In this document: positions 23,209-34,355 of the stretch, one piece after another
Layout: each line of letters begins with the position of its first letter
Position numbering within the stretch: position 1 is the stretch's first letter
Assembly (NCBI GenBank): GCA_003008705.1
Contig: PDUO01000018.1
Location: 460,630 to 524,629 of the forward strand
From: Pezicula radicicola
Lineage: Eukaryota; Ascomycota; Leotiomycetes; Helotiales; Dermateaceae
DNA: 64,000 nucleotides
Direction: 5' to 3'
Notes under the pieces: generated by a model
The model's database searches: none
Seen by the model: the letters and a program-made list of their open reading frames with translations, nothing else
Told to the model about the DNA's origin: nothing
Made by a program: the position numbers and the translations under genes

Positions 23209-24239
23209 AATGCACTTAAACTTAAAAATTATAACTCACCTTGCTCTTACAAAACCAGACATGTACACCTAACTAAAGCTTATACAAGTTATACACAAAA
23301 GACAATTATTCTCTAATCAACTTTAGTGTTAAGAATCCACCTTAATTTAGTTGGTCTATGGAGCCTAGTACGGCAGCTAGGCACCTAGACTACCATTAAA
23401 ACTACTACACGAACATGCGTTAGTTACGTGGTTGGGTTTACTAGTGGGAATGGAACTTCCAGCGGAGGCTACTCTCCATAACAATACAACACACTTCTCC
23501 CATTTTGATCCTTTTGGAACCACATTTGATTAATTCTTTTGGACGATTATCTACGTCCACAGTTAGTAAACTCAAAGAGAAGTAGCAGAACTTAAAGTTT
23601 GCTATATCTTAATAAATAATAGTATTTTTGTTAGTTAGAATCTTGTTGTCATTGTTTTGTAAGTTTAGTTGCTAAAGGCTTTTAACTGTACTATATTAGG
23701 CTAGGCAGGCGGGCACGTTAAATTTATCTCTTTCATTGCTGATAGGCTGCGTCCTAGCATCTGTAGTTTCTCAGGTTTCTCACTCTTACCACAGCGGCCG
23801 CAGACCTTGCATGCTACGTGTTTGTTGATATTTTCTGTATGTGTGTTAAGGAAGAAGAGAAAGGAAGTGGAAAGGGAGAAGAATGTCTAACTTTATATAT
23901 CTACCTTATACAAACTAAGTCATAGGTATTTAACTAATCTATATCTATTCTCATCACTAATTGTACTCATTGATACTGTCTCTAGATACCTAACTATTAA
24001 GTAGGAAACCAAAATCCTCTAGAGGCAGCTTATTTATCTCAGCAACAAGACAAAACAAAAACATAGTAGATCCAACCTACTCACTCCGAGAGTCTATAAC
24101 CCCACAATCTCCCATCTCACCCAACAAACCAAACCTATCCAAACCAAACAAGATTGTTGTCAACAAACTTCGTGTTGTACGTTTAAATCGTTGATTTCAT
24201 CAAAACACATCGATTTCGTGTTAAACATGTGCTGGAGTA

Positions 24240-24664
24240 ATTATGGTACGAATAAAAGAGGAGTAAAGTGTAGATAATTTAAGTAGAGAAAGAAGTAAGA
24301 GTCGCTAAGTAGGTTCTCTTTGCTCTTGGTTAAAGAAGATCGAAGTGCAGCATGATTCGAGGTATCTTAGTTGAGCTGTGTCTTAGTGGTAGTGTTCTTC
24401 TTAGAACCCTTACTACCCTTATTTGCCATATTAGTGTATAGTTACTTTTATTGGAAAACGCTGGTTTCCTAGTGATTATATAGCATAAAGAAAAGAAGGA
24501 GTAAAGTATGAATAGATTTAGATATTAGAGGAAGTAATATTTGTTATATAGGTTTTCTATTGTCTAAAGCTTGAAGTACAGCAAAATTCGAGGCATCTTA
24601 GTCGAGTTGTGTCTTAGTAGTGGTGTTCTTCTTAGAGCTCTTAGCACCCTTAGTTGTCACTGCG
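24240..24664. repeat. Diverged direct duplication, about 235-bp period
   Basis: Sequence from GAGTAAAGT (24261) to the TTCTTCTTAGA block (about 24396) recurs with moderate divergence from about 24499 to 24632. On the minus strand both copies would encode a short Lys/Ser/Thr-rich peptide ending KKNTTTKTQL before a stop. This is probably an old tandem duplication of a mobile-element fragment. Confidence 0.7.
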
Positions 24665-25057
24665 GTGCAGGGCCCTGTGCTCCTACCCTCTTGCTCAAGA
24701 TGGTCTCTTTGGGGTATCGTTTTGGATGTAGTTGTTAAGAGACAAAATTGCTCTCTGAAAAACAGGATAGGGAAATGAAGTCACTAAATGGTCATGGCAG
24801 TGTGATTTTGGTCTCGCACGTTATATTCACTAGTCTCACAGCGGTAGGTAAATATGAGGTATGGAATTCATAACGCAAGACTGTCATTGATAACGGTATT
24901 GGGTATCCCTAAGCCCCTTCATAAATGATTTCCAAGCAAATACATGTGGTCAAGTATGCATCCAAATAAGCAAGCCCAAACTACTGACCTGAAATCGCAA
25001 CGAAGTTCCGAAAGTAAATATGCTCATAAATCATCAAAAAATCATCCACCATCACGT

Positions 25058-27410
25058 TCATAAAATCCTCTTAATCTCGTCCCCTTGCCTCCTCAAGCAA
25101 AGCTGCTCACAGAATCTACCCCATTCGCCCCTCGTGCCTTCCGCCACGGCTCTTTGCAAGTCAGTCCCATACCGGTTCCTGTACTCCTTCTTGACAGCCT
25201 CGAAGTGTGGGCGATCCCAATGATATCTCACTAATCGAGAGATGAGAAGTTCCGTACGGATGGAATCGGACTTGGATAGAGAAAGTGCGTGATGGAGAAG
25301 GAGGGCATCGCGGACTGGCTTGTTGATGACACCATTAAGGATGTGTGCAAGAAGTTCACCCTGAATGAATGTTAGCTCAGTATTCTAATTTGGAAACTAA
25401 AAAGGGACTTACAACAAGGTTCCCCGATTTCTTGAGCATCTCACGAGCGAAGTTCGCTCGGTAAGTACTTTCGTACAATCTTAGAATCTCCCTCAGGTGA
25501 TTGTCGCCCCTAACGACAACGATGTTGATCATTGCACTCTCTCCGCCCTTCTCAGACCTGACAGCTTTATGCAGATCCCTTACATCTTCCTCCACTAAGC
25601 GCCTATCAACAGGTAAACCCGGTCGCTCATCCATCTTCTTCTCTTCCAGAACAAGTAAAACGGCTTTCTTGAACTTATCCTCCTTTAATTCAGTTTTCAT
25701 GCATTTCGTCAAGCTGTCGCTATACTTCTTGTCGGAGAAGCCATCCTTGATTTCGCGGATTTCTCGGTTGGTGCGACCCATCAAAGATTCAATCAGCAAT
25801 TCTCGACGTGACTTTTCGCCTTGGTACCAGAAATTCGCCCAGTAGGCTTCACTCTCCCACTTTCCTAGTGCACATACATAGCAAGCTTTCATAAGCAAAG
25901 GATCTTCTTCCTTTAGACGCATCTTGATATGCTTTGCAATATTGACGCCCTTTTTCTCTGATCCCGTCTTGACAATACGTTTGTACTCCACTCGGAGGTC
26001 TAGTACTTGATCGTGGGTCAGCGAAGGCAGTATCTCAACCAAAGGCTCTGTGTCTGGTGCACGCTTCTCGCCTTTTAAGGCTTTAGCTAGGGCCATCGCT
26101 TCTTCCTCTGGATCATGGAAGCGTGCGCTTCGCTTCTTCTTTCCTCTACCACCGCGTTCATCATCAGATGAAAGTGGCGAGATGGACTCAACGACTTGTA
26201 AGTCAGAACTGTGGGCTATCATAAGAGGTGACGGCATGGGTGATATAGATTGGTAGGTTCCATGGTATGATTCCAGAAGTGGAGATCCAGGAGCATTTGC
26301 AAGGCTGAGAGATGCGCCTCCGTGATGCCCCGTTGAGACTGAAAGCGAATGCATTCTAGGCGCCAGACCGCCAGGTGGAGAAGAGTCACGACGATGTCGA
26401 GATCCGGGTTCGACAGTCACAATTTGCGATTTCGAGGAGCGCGCAGAATCCCCAACATAACTATTATGGCGAGAATGTGAACCAGATTCATAGGATTGTT
26501 GGTGAGTAGCTTCGGGTCGAGAATATACTTTTTCTCGTTCACTGCGACTGGAGTAGGTAATTGTCTCTTGTGGAGGAGCATACTGCCATTGCTTCGGGTC
26601 CGCATATGAGCGTCCGGCAAGGTCAGGCGGTGCATCACCATATGCCAAAGGGTCGGGCTTGTTGGAAGGTGGAGAATATCGCCCACGGGAAGGGGAGGGA
26701 GAGCGGCGGTTAATGTCGATACCACCATGCAGATATGAGGTATTTAGACCGCCCGAGAGGTGGAATGACGAACCCCTCTCTCTTTTAACCTTCTCTTCTT
26801 CGTATGTTCTTGCGCGTTCCCGCTGCGCAATCTCAATCTCTCTCTCCCTCTCTCGCTCCTTCTCCCTCTCTCGCTCCTTCTCCTTCTCTCGCTCCTTCTC
26901 CCTACCCCTGGACTCCACCTCATACTTATAAACGTCGGCTTCGGTGTACCTAGACGGGGGCGAGTCGTCTCGTTGATATTTATCCTTTTTGCCATATTTG
27001 GAACTCTTCTCAGCATAGTAATCCTTCTCTCTGCCACCGCCATATTTGACCCTCACTTCGTCCTCCTCGATATAGCTACCGGGCATTGGAGACGTAGAGC
27101 GGTATTTGGAGGAGCTCGAAACGTATCGAGGATCGCGAGGGTCTGCAAGTTTGTCTCGCGAGTCTCTGGGATCACGATAGTCTCGTGGATCAGCTTGTAC
27201 AACATCCGCTCTCCTGCTGCTCTTTCTGACTGTCTCTTCCTCATACTCGTATCTATTATCGTATCTGGATGTAGGTGGGCTCGGTGCTCGTTCAATAACT
27301 CTTGTTCTCGAGCGCTCCCTCTCGTCAACTCTTGAACGAGAACTTTCACGCTCACGTCCAGGCGACTTGGAGCGACCCCTCCGATGAGAGTCTCGCGGGT
27401 CGAGAGACAT
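25058..27410 (-). CDS. Annexin with long charged N-terminal extension (AnxC4-like)
   Basis: Exons on the minus strand are 27410-25413 and 25360-25058, giving 766 residues through a 52-bp intron (GTAAGT...CAG). The C-terminal 330 residues are annexin repeats. Recognisable parts include the repeat start ALAKALKG, then THDQVLDLRVEYKRI, NIAKHIKMRLKEEDPLL, FKKAVLLVLEE and the final repeat HWDRPHFEAVKKEYRNRYGT. The calcium-coordinating loops look degenerate. The first 430 residues are disordered, rich in Arg, Glu, Ser and Tyr, and include a nearly pure Arg/Glu/Lys helix around residues 165-200 encoded by a CT-rich repeat. Fungal annexins with this architecture are known. The ATG at 27410 was chosen because the upstream open frame encodes a hydrophobic stretch unlike the family. 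Confidence 0.9.
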
Positions 27411-30400
27411 TGGTGTTACTGCGGGCGTACAGTGGTAGATTTGTGTGGGCGAGGTCAAGTCCGTAGGCGGTGCGCAAAGCTTTCTCCAGAACAGTACCAA
27501 TTGAAAAGTGAGGACACAAAAAAGAGGGAGGCAAAGCAAAAGATATTCAGCTAGAAATTGAGCTGACAGCGGGGCATGCAAGCTAGGGGGCGGCTGATGC
27601 ATCACTCTCCTTAAGCGCATAAGCCGTTGAAACACTGTCGACGCGCCACCGAGTAGATGGATTATAATGAACTTTGGTCATGTTGGACTTTGCTACGGTT
27701 TTATTTGTAGAGGGTCTGTCTTCTAGGCGCTTTGGGCTTTGTGTTGGACGCATCTTGGAGAAAGTGAATGGCTGATATTTCCAACTCGTCACCAAGTCAA
27801 CGTGGGGCGCGAGGCGAAGAAAGAGACGAACGACCGCCGGGGCGGGGGGGTGCTCCAGCCTTAAAAATAATCAGGGCAGCCTGCCTTTTCAGCCCAGGGG
27901 TTCGGATGCATTCTCCCCTGTTTCTGCCTCAGCCTTCAGAGTTTCCGTCCTAGGTAAAGGTTTCATGTTACTGTACAAAACCCAACTCAAAAATCATCAT
28001 CTCCATCATTGTTGCACTGTGTGGCCAAGCATAACATAACAGCAGTCCAGAACCAAAGATGAAGAATATCTGCACGGTTGTCGTCCAAAAGTACTTGTCT
28101 CGGAGCCCGATTCCGCTGCGTGAGATCGAGGCCCGACAACACACACCTTTAACCTTAAAAGCTCAATGAGAACAGCACACGTCAGATACGTGGACTTGAC
28201 GAGCGTTTGAAGAGGGTCATCAAGCTTCTACTACGAGGACTCCATTGGACGGCCTCCCCACCTGTCATGTACCTTCAATAAACTACAGTTGTTCCGAGAG
28301 GGGACGTCGATACCCACCCAATGTGGTGACTTGCACAATCAGCACAACAAGGTGGTACCACTGTACCACATACATGATATACATCTGGAGAGTCCTCACC
28401 GCTACACAAGAACTTTACCAAATGTATTCTTGCGGATTTTATTATGCTATACTATGAGATGATATTTTCTAGGCCACGCTCCTCCAAATTTATATACCAG
28501 TTTACATACCTTAAGGTACAAACTTCAAGTTTCCTGGCGTCTCAACTTCCTCTCGCTTATTTTATTTGTCATTTATTAATTCGTTGCTATAGTAAGTACT
28601 TAAGAGTAGCACATCTACCTACTATTGTTAATTATTCTCTTAGTTGCTTCTATATCTGTGTAGCACTCTTTATCCTTAGTCAAGGGAACTATTAGAAGAT
28701 CTTAATATAACCTATACTTGCGTAGAAAGTACTCTTTCTTTTCAGCACCTACATAGATGTATAGCATCTCACTACAATATATGCAAGTCTAGTATTAGTT
28801 ACACTATCTTAAATAGGAGTGAGATAGAACATTCCCAGCCTACAGTAACAGGTAAATGCTTGTGCTATAACACCTTCCCATAGATAATACAAGTTGTTTT
28901 AGGGAATTCTTGTTCGCTACAATTCGCTGCTTACTTTGATCAAAGGATTTATATCTCTGACATGTAGTTAGCACTTCATTCAACCTAACTATATGCTCTA
29001 AGCTTCCTACTGTGCTTTGAATTTCTAATTTTCTAAGGTATTGACCTATCGTAGGACTTCTCTACTTATACAATTACTACTTTTCAATGTTATTGTAAGT
29101 TTCGTTTATAGAAAGGTATACCTTTACAAAAAGAGAACCAAGTATTAAGGAAAGTTCAACACGAACCTAACTATTACCCCGATGACCCATGGATTAGCTT
29201 GAGCTATATTTCTTCCTAACATTTATCGAATTAAACCCTTAACCAAGATCATGTAGCGCTAGTTTAGGACTTAATACAATACTGGTGTGCCAGAGCATAG
29301 ATAAACTCCTAAATTTAAAGACAGCAAATTGACAACAACTTCCTAACTAACAAAAAAAAGCTTAGTCTATTAGAAATCTATAAGAAATCTAAGGGAGTTT
29401 ATTCCCATGTTTCCCTACCTTACATTCCCTGTTATATCCTGTCTAGAAAATTTAGGTAAAGCAAGCTACATTCTAGTAGGATCTCTCGGCCAGACATTTC
29501 TATCTCGATGTAGATCATCTCGTAGTTACTCTTTTATAATACATACTCAAATTATATATGTGATGTACTTTAATACGTTTTCTTAGGTCTAAGATAAGCT
29601 TAAATTAATTTGTTTCCGCAATCCAAATATCCTGTTAAAGGAATATCGCTTAAATATAAACATAACAAAACAAGAAAAAGGGGTAAAGTTGCGAGTAACA
29701 AACAGCAGCTACATCTCTACTTAGTGCACAAAACTACTAGTTGTACTTCCTAGAATCCTATTAATACCCCTAATATTCTTAACTACCACATACCACATAA
29801 TACACTATATATAATCTAAAATTTATATTTACTCCTAACATCCTAACACCTTTAGTTTTCCCCCTTCCCTTCCTCTTTTTCTTAAAAACCAAGTTCTTTT
29901 ATTCTTAACATCACGAAAGTGGATGACAAAAAAATAAGGGAGTTATAACCTTTGTAGAAGTTTTATCTGTTTAGTTTGTCTGTTTTGTTGAATGGCCTGA
30001 AGGTGATAGCTATAGTAGGTAGGTAGCTTTTGGTTGATGCAGAATAATGGTTGTTGTGTTTGTGTTGTTACTTACGCTCTTTCCTTGCGTGATATTTATG
30101 TCGGCTTTTGTTCTGTGAATTTTAAACTGAAGGTCCTTTCTGGTACATAGTAGGGCTTATCATGGATGAATCATTATTTAGTCTAGGCATACCTCTCCAG
30201 GCGAAGTTGGGGTGATAGGAGCAAGTACTATTGCTACCTCCTTAATATACCTGAGCAATCCGTTTAATTTTAGTAACCTATTCCATTCTTACGTGACCAG
30301 TTTGCAGCCGGCTGAAGCTTATATCATCAAATTATCTTATTATCAGGTTCCTCTATTACCTTCATCTTATTACCAATCTCCTACAATACAACACTAACAC

Positions 30401-30465
30401 TAGCTTTTCCTTCAATGATAATGCCCCCTGCTAAGCATTCAGCCAGTCGCTTTGGTACAATCCGC
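27411..30465. other. Gene-free, largely AT-rich region
   Basis: The left part (27.4-28.4 kb) has ordinary composition and should hold the annexin promoter and leader. From 28.4 to 30.3 kb the sequence is strongly AT-rich with no coding potential on either strand, consistent with mutated repeat DNA. No terminal repeats are identified. Confidence 0.5.
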
Positions 30466-31296
30466 CTATAAAGCAGCGGCAACACCAGCAATAACAGCGA
30501 TAACTCCTCCAAACCCAATAGCCAACCCATCGGCAGCACCGCTTGAAATCTGCGCTGTGGCACTTGAAGTGCTAATTGAGGCGTTTGACGAAGATTTGTT
30601 ACCCGAAGATGCAGTGGTTGTAGCAGCCTTTGTCGTAGCAGCCTTTGTCGTAGCAGCGCTCGTCGTAGCGTGGCTGGAACTTGCTGTGCCTGTGACGCTG
30701 GCAGTTTCGATGACAGAGGATGTACCGGTTGTGCCGGCGGGAGCAAGAGTACTCGTGCTAGCCTCGGTGGAAGAAGCAGTCGAAGTAGCAGAATTGGAGA
30801 CCAGACCAGCGCTGTATGCAGAGCAGAGTCCATCACCGATAGACTGAGCGAGTAAAAGGTCTGAGGGTTGACAACCGGCAATCAAGCAAGGTGCTGCTGC
30901 TGCTACGATGGCTGCGTAGCCGGATCCGCATTGACAAGCTTGATCGGTGGGGGCACATCCAGCGACGGCGATTGCAGAAGTTAGGCAGGGAAGCTGGAGG
31001 ATGGTTGTTAGTAGGAATTAGTGTTGCGTGAGTGGATAAGATCATGGGGTCGTACGGCACAAGCTGTGGATAGCGAAGTCAGTATTGGTCTTTCTAGGTA
31101 GACTTGGGGTAAAAGAAACATGCATACATATGGCTTTGGAGTTTGAGAAATGTTTGACAATCGAAAAATATCTCGTAACTCCAAAGCCAATGCATCAATG
31201 GACAATTCTGACTCCGAACATACCTGGCTCATTACCCAAATTCTGAGCAGCAACGAAGCTGATAGCTGTAGCAAGGGCGAAAATTGAGGCCTTCAT
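30466..31296 (-). CDS. CFEM-domain, probably GPI-anchored protein
   Basis: Minus-strand exons 31296-31224, 31063-31056 and 30993-30466 give 202 residues. After a signal peptide (MKASIFALATAISFVAAQ), the eight-cysteine CFEM domain spans about residues 26-82. It opens ACALPCLTSAIAVAGC, continues DQACQCGSGYAAI, and ends PCLIAGC with a last Cys in GDGLC. A Ser/Thr/Ala-rich stalk follows, with a C-terminal hydrophobic tail (GLAIGFGGVIAVIAGVAAAL) typical of GPI attachment. CFEM proteins sit at the fungal surface; some bind heme or act in host interaction. Exon 2 is 8 nt long and supplies the first Cys of the domain, so it is needed. Intron 1 (160 bp) contains a hairpin. Confidence 0.88.
31131..31189. 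repeat. 13-bp perfect inverted repeat inside the CFEM intron
   Basis: TGGCTTTGGAGTT (31131-31143) is the exact reverse complement of AACTCCAAAGCCA (31177-31189), with a 33-bp loop. TGAGA and TCTCG just inside extend the stem by about four more pairs after a bulge. Confidence 0.9.
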
Positions 31297-33163
31297 GATG
31301 GATGATGAATCAACGTGTCACAACGGGAATTAAGGGCAAAATTTTCAGAAGGGAAAACGAAGGTCAAGAAGGATGAACTTAAGGTACCAAGCGGGGAATG
31401 ACATGCAATAAGTATACAAATGCAGTTTCTCGAATCCAGCTCAACGTGATGTAGAAGGCGCCGCCTAGCATACATTTAGGCTCTGCAGGGGTTGTCTTCT
31501 GGCATTCTTCAGGCCTAGCTTCCCCTATTGATTGACTCGCTTACCTAGACCATGACGAGCCTGTAGCCCGCTTTTCATACTTCTAGGATCTCTGAAAACC
31601 TTGATTGAACGCTGTGAGTTCAATTGAACGAACGGAGGACAGTAGTACCACCACTCGTCACGTTCAAAGTTCTACAGGTAAGACCACCATGTGAGTCTGG
31701 ACGCTGTTACCACAGAGTTTCCATGGGATGAGGATACCTTGAAAGGTGGGATGGCGATGAGAATTGATGGCCTGACGGATCCATCACAGCGACCATCAAA
31801 TATAAGGTCGACGATGAACACTGTCCATTCCAATGGTTTCTACTTTGCGGGTTCTCATGGCACTGGTTTTCCGTTGCTATAAAAAAGTCAATTTCACCAA
31901 GAGCCTTCATAAGGTTTCTTCTCATAAGATTGAGAACTCTTTTTTGTATAATTAATTTCTAAGGTTTTACCGATTTGGACTCGTCAAAATGTTCACGGGA
32001 TTCCATATGCCTTGGAATGAGGGACTTGATGAAGGGACCGAGAGAATCGGCTTGTAGAAAATTGCTTTGATTGAGATAAGTGGATTACTCAAACCAAGTG
32101 AAATATTCAAATTCCATCGCTTACATCTCAACAGGTAGCTATCAAAATGAGCTTTTACAAAGCATTTGATACGTATGGTATTCATAGGATTCTTTGAAAA
32201 CAAGTTTAAGCGTTTATAGCTAGGTAACTGTAATAGTCGTAGTATTGAAGAGCTTACCATACCCGGAATATTTTCAGTAACTTTCAAAGGATGTACCCTT
32301 TAAAGTTTAAACTAGACTTATTGGTCTTTGTTTGTATGCTGGTTCTACCTATTGCAAGTTCTGAATCAATGGTCTTCAAGGAGATCAGATACTTACTATT
32401 TCACTTTGAACAAAGACAAAATTACTACTCTGCTTACCATTCTTCTTTCGCTGCGAAGACTTATGTTTGAAATAATTCAAGCAAGTGCTAACACCTTAGT
32501 GGGGTGGGTAAGATAAGGAAGTAGCATACATTTGCTTTATACGCCAGTATACTGTCCAAAAAATTTGGTGGCTTATGTAATAGACTTGTCATAGAGAAAG
32601 GTGTAATATGGTGGGTAGTTGGATGATGCTTTTTTGGTCTTCATCTGAATACTATCTAGGCAGCGATCACGGATGCCTAACAACTCATGACATAAAAGAT
32701 ATAAATTCCAAGATCGGCTACTCCTCGCCTAGATAATCTATAGGTATCTATTCTTATAAGAATCAAGAGGGTTCAATCAAAACTTTCAAGTTGTAGAAGC
32801 AGATGAGCAACGGTGAGTCGTGAACTCACTTCAACTTTTCCGAAGGAGAAAGGGGAGAAACTTGCGATTAGGTTGATAGGTAGGTAGGTAGGCAAAAGAA
32901 GGTCAAAATTGAATAAGAATTAACACTGTAAACAGTAAAGCCTTTACGCTGTAATCATTTTATCCTGAAGTGATTCATAAACGGCAGGCACCCTTTCGCT
33001 TAGCTTGAGACTGGTGCTGTTTACCATCAATAAACCGTTACAAACGGGCTCAGGCATCACGCAAAAAGGTGAAAGGTAGTCTTAAAAAAAGACTCAAAAA
33101 GAATTCTGCTGATTCCAAGTATCTAACAAAATATCACGCCAGTAAAGGTGAAAAAAAGTAATC
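31297..33163. other. Gene-free intergenic region
   Basis: No supported gene is seen. The short open frames are not protein-like. A TAGG tetranucleotide repeat lies near 32878-32892. Confidence 0.45.
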
Positions 33164-33168
33164 AAAAA
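33164..33168 (-). terminator. Pol III terminator of tRNA-Gly
   Basis: A run of five T residues on the minus strand begins 5 nt after the tRNA discriminator base. Confidence 0.65.
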
Positions 33169-33172
33169 GAGA

Positions 33173-33256
33173 TGCTCCATCCGGGATTTGCACCGGGTCT
33201 CCTGCTTTCTTCTGCGTTTTGGGAAGCAGGGAAGCTAACTACTGCTACAATGGAAC
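33173..33256 (-). tRNA. tRNA-Gly(CCC), probably decayed in the T arm
   Basis: The 84-nt minus-strand sequence has an acceptor stem GTTCCAT with ATGGAGC, an anticodon stem CCTGC with GCAGG, and a CCC anticodon in loop TTCCCAA. About 13 extra nt sit in the usual intron position after base 37. The T arm reads CCCGG-TGCAAAT-CCCGG: one stem G appears deleted and T55 is G, so box B is GGTGCAAATCC. Without the intron the tRNA is 71 nt, one short of normal. It could be a recent pseudogene or a poorly expressed copy. Confidence 0.65.
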
Positions 33257-33530
33257 TATTTACCACAGAGCCAAAGCTCCTGAGTTTTTGCTTCACAATT
33301 TTCTTAGATCAAGATATAATGGCTGCAAACAGCGGTCATAAACACTCAAACAAGGCAGGTAGTGGCAGCCTCGCTCAGCCTTTCCCACGTGGATCGTGGC
33401 TTGCTGCCCCACATTCTCGCTTAGATTTTCCAAGGACCCCACCACCAACACGAAGATCTTGGTCAAGGCTGAAGGGAGGGCGATCATTTGTTGCAAAAAG
33501 GACGACATCAGCCAGATCAAGATAAAAGCA

Positions 33531-34355
33531 ATGCTTAGAGACGACGACGCTTTTCCTGTCGCTGTATCGGCTATGATGGGCCATGTGCAGGAGGACGATT
33601 TGCGCATAAATGCCAATGATGACTTTGATGACGTCTTTGGCTCTACTCCTTCATCCCCCTCGTTTTCTCCCTCGAATCTCGAACAACTCGACGAAGATAT
33701 TTTAACGTCGCTGGACGACTCGAGCTATAGTGATAGGAGAACACGGGTGGGAAATCTGGAGGTCTCAGATATCCCGCGCTTAAAAGAGAAGCATGAGACT
33801 GAAGGTTACAGAGATGGAGTCACGGCCGGAAAGGCTACAGTTGTACAGGCAGGATTTGATGAAGGATATGGACTTGGTGCCGTACTAGGATTGAGGATTG
33901 GAGCCGTTCTTGGGATTCTTGAGGGCTTGACTTCTGCGGTCACAATAGCTACAAAGACTGAAGAATCGGAGGTGAGCAAATTATGGGCGGAAGAGAAGGG
34001 TAGACTGCAGAATTTATTGGCGGAGGCGAGGAATGAGTTGAGGACGGAGAGCGTTTTTGGCAAGGACTGGTGGGGTGTGGATGGTTTATGGACATACGAA
34101 GTGCCTGGAGAGGCCAAAGAAGGCGCAGAGGTTATCTTCCCAGATGTTGCCAGTGCTCATCCTTTGGTGAAGAAGTGGGAGAGTGTTGTGGCCGATGAGG
34201 TTTTGAGGTGGGAATTGGACCTGAAAGTTATGGAGGGAGAGTACACAAATGACGGTGGTGGAAGAAAAGCTCGGAATAATAAAGAGCAGCCTCTGGAGAC
34301 ACCGGCAGGAGAAGGTATGGTAATGGGTACGCCAAAGTCTGCACTGATTTGGTGA
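33531..34355 (+). CDS. YAE1: Yae1-domain protein
   Basis: A single exon encodes 274 residues from the ATG at 33531 (MLRDDD). The open frame extends further upstream, but that part overlaps the tRNA-proximal region and is not protein-like. Residues about 105-145 hold the Yae1 N-terminal domain, the repeated glycine pattern EGYRDGVTAGKATVVQAGFD followed by EGYGLGAVLGLRIGAVLGIL. Yae1 forms a complex with Lto1 that links the cytosolic Fe-S assembly machinery to the ribosome-recycling ATPase Rli1/ABCE1. The N-terminal DDVFGSTPSSPS stretch is usual for filamentous fungal members. The yeast protein is about 141 residues; the extra length here is in both flanks. Confidence 0.88.
   Translation: MLRDDDAFPVAVSAMMGHVQEDDLRINANDDFDDVFGSTPSSPSFSPSNLEQLDEDILTSLDDSSYSDRRTRVGNLEVSDIPRLKEKHETEGYRDGVTAGKATVVQAGFDEGYGLGAVLGLRIGAVLGILEGLTSAVTIATKTEESEVSKLWAEEKGRLQNLLAEARNELRTESVFGKDWWGVDGLWTYEVPGEAKEGAEVIFPDVASAHPLVKKWESVVADEVLRWELDLKVMEGEYTNDGGGRKARNNKEQPLETPAGEGMVMGTPKSALIW

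Larger units (their letters stand above)
22742..25057. other. AT-rich repeat block
   Basis: No gene is supported. It contains a degenerate AACTCACTT-type repeat (23118-23208) and a direct duplication of about 235 bp (24240-24664). A segment at 24060-24200 rich in CCAAACC and CCCATCTCACCC could be an LTR-type remnant, but no paired LTR is seen. Confidence 0.5.

Noticed and set aside
24060..24200. LTR retrotransposon end
   Set aside because: The CCAAACC-rich stretch looks LTR-like, but no matching second LTR, primer-binding site or polyprotein fragment was found.
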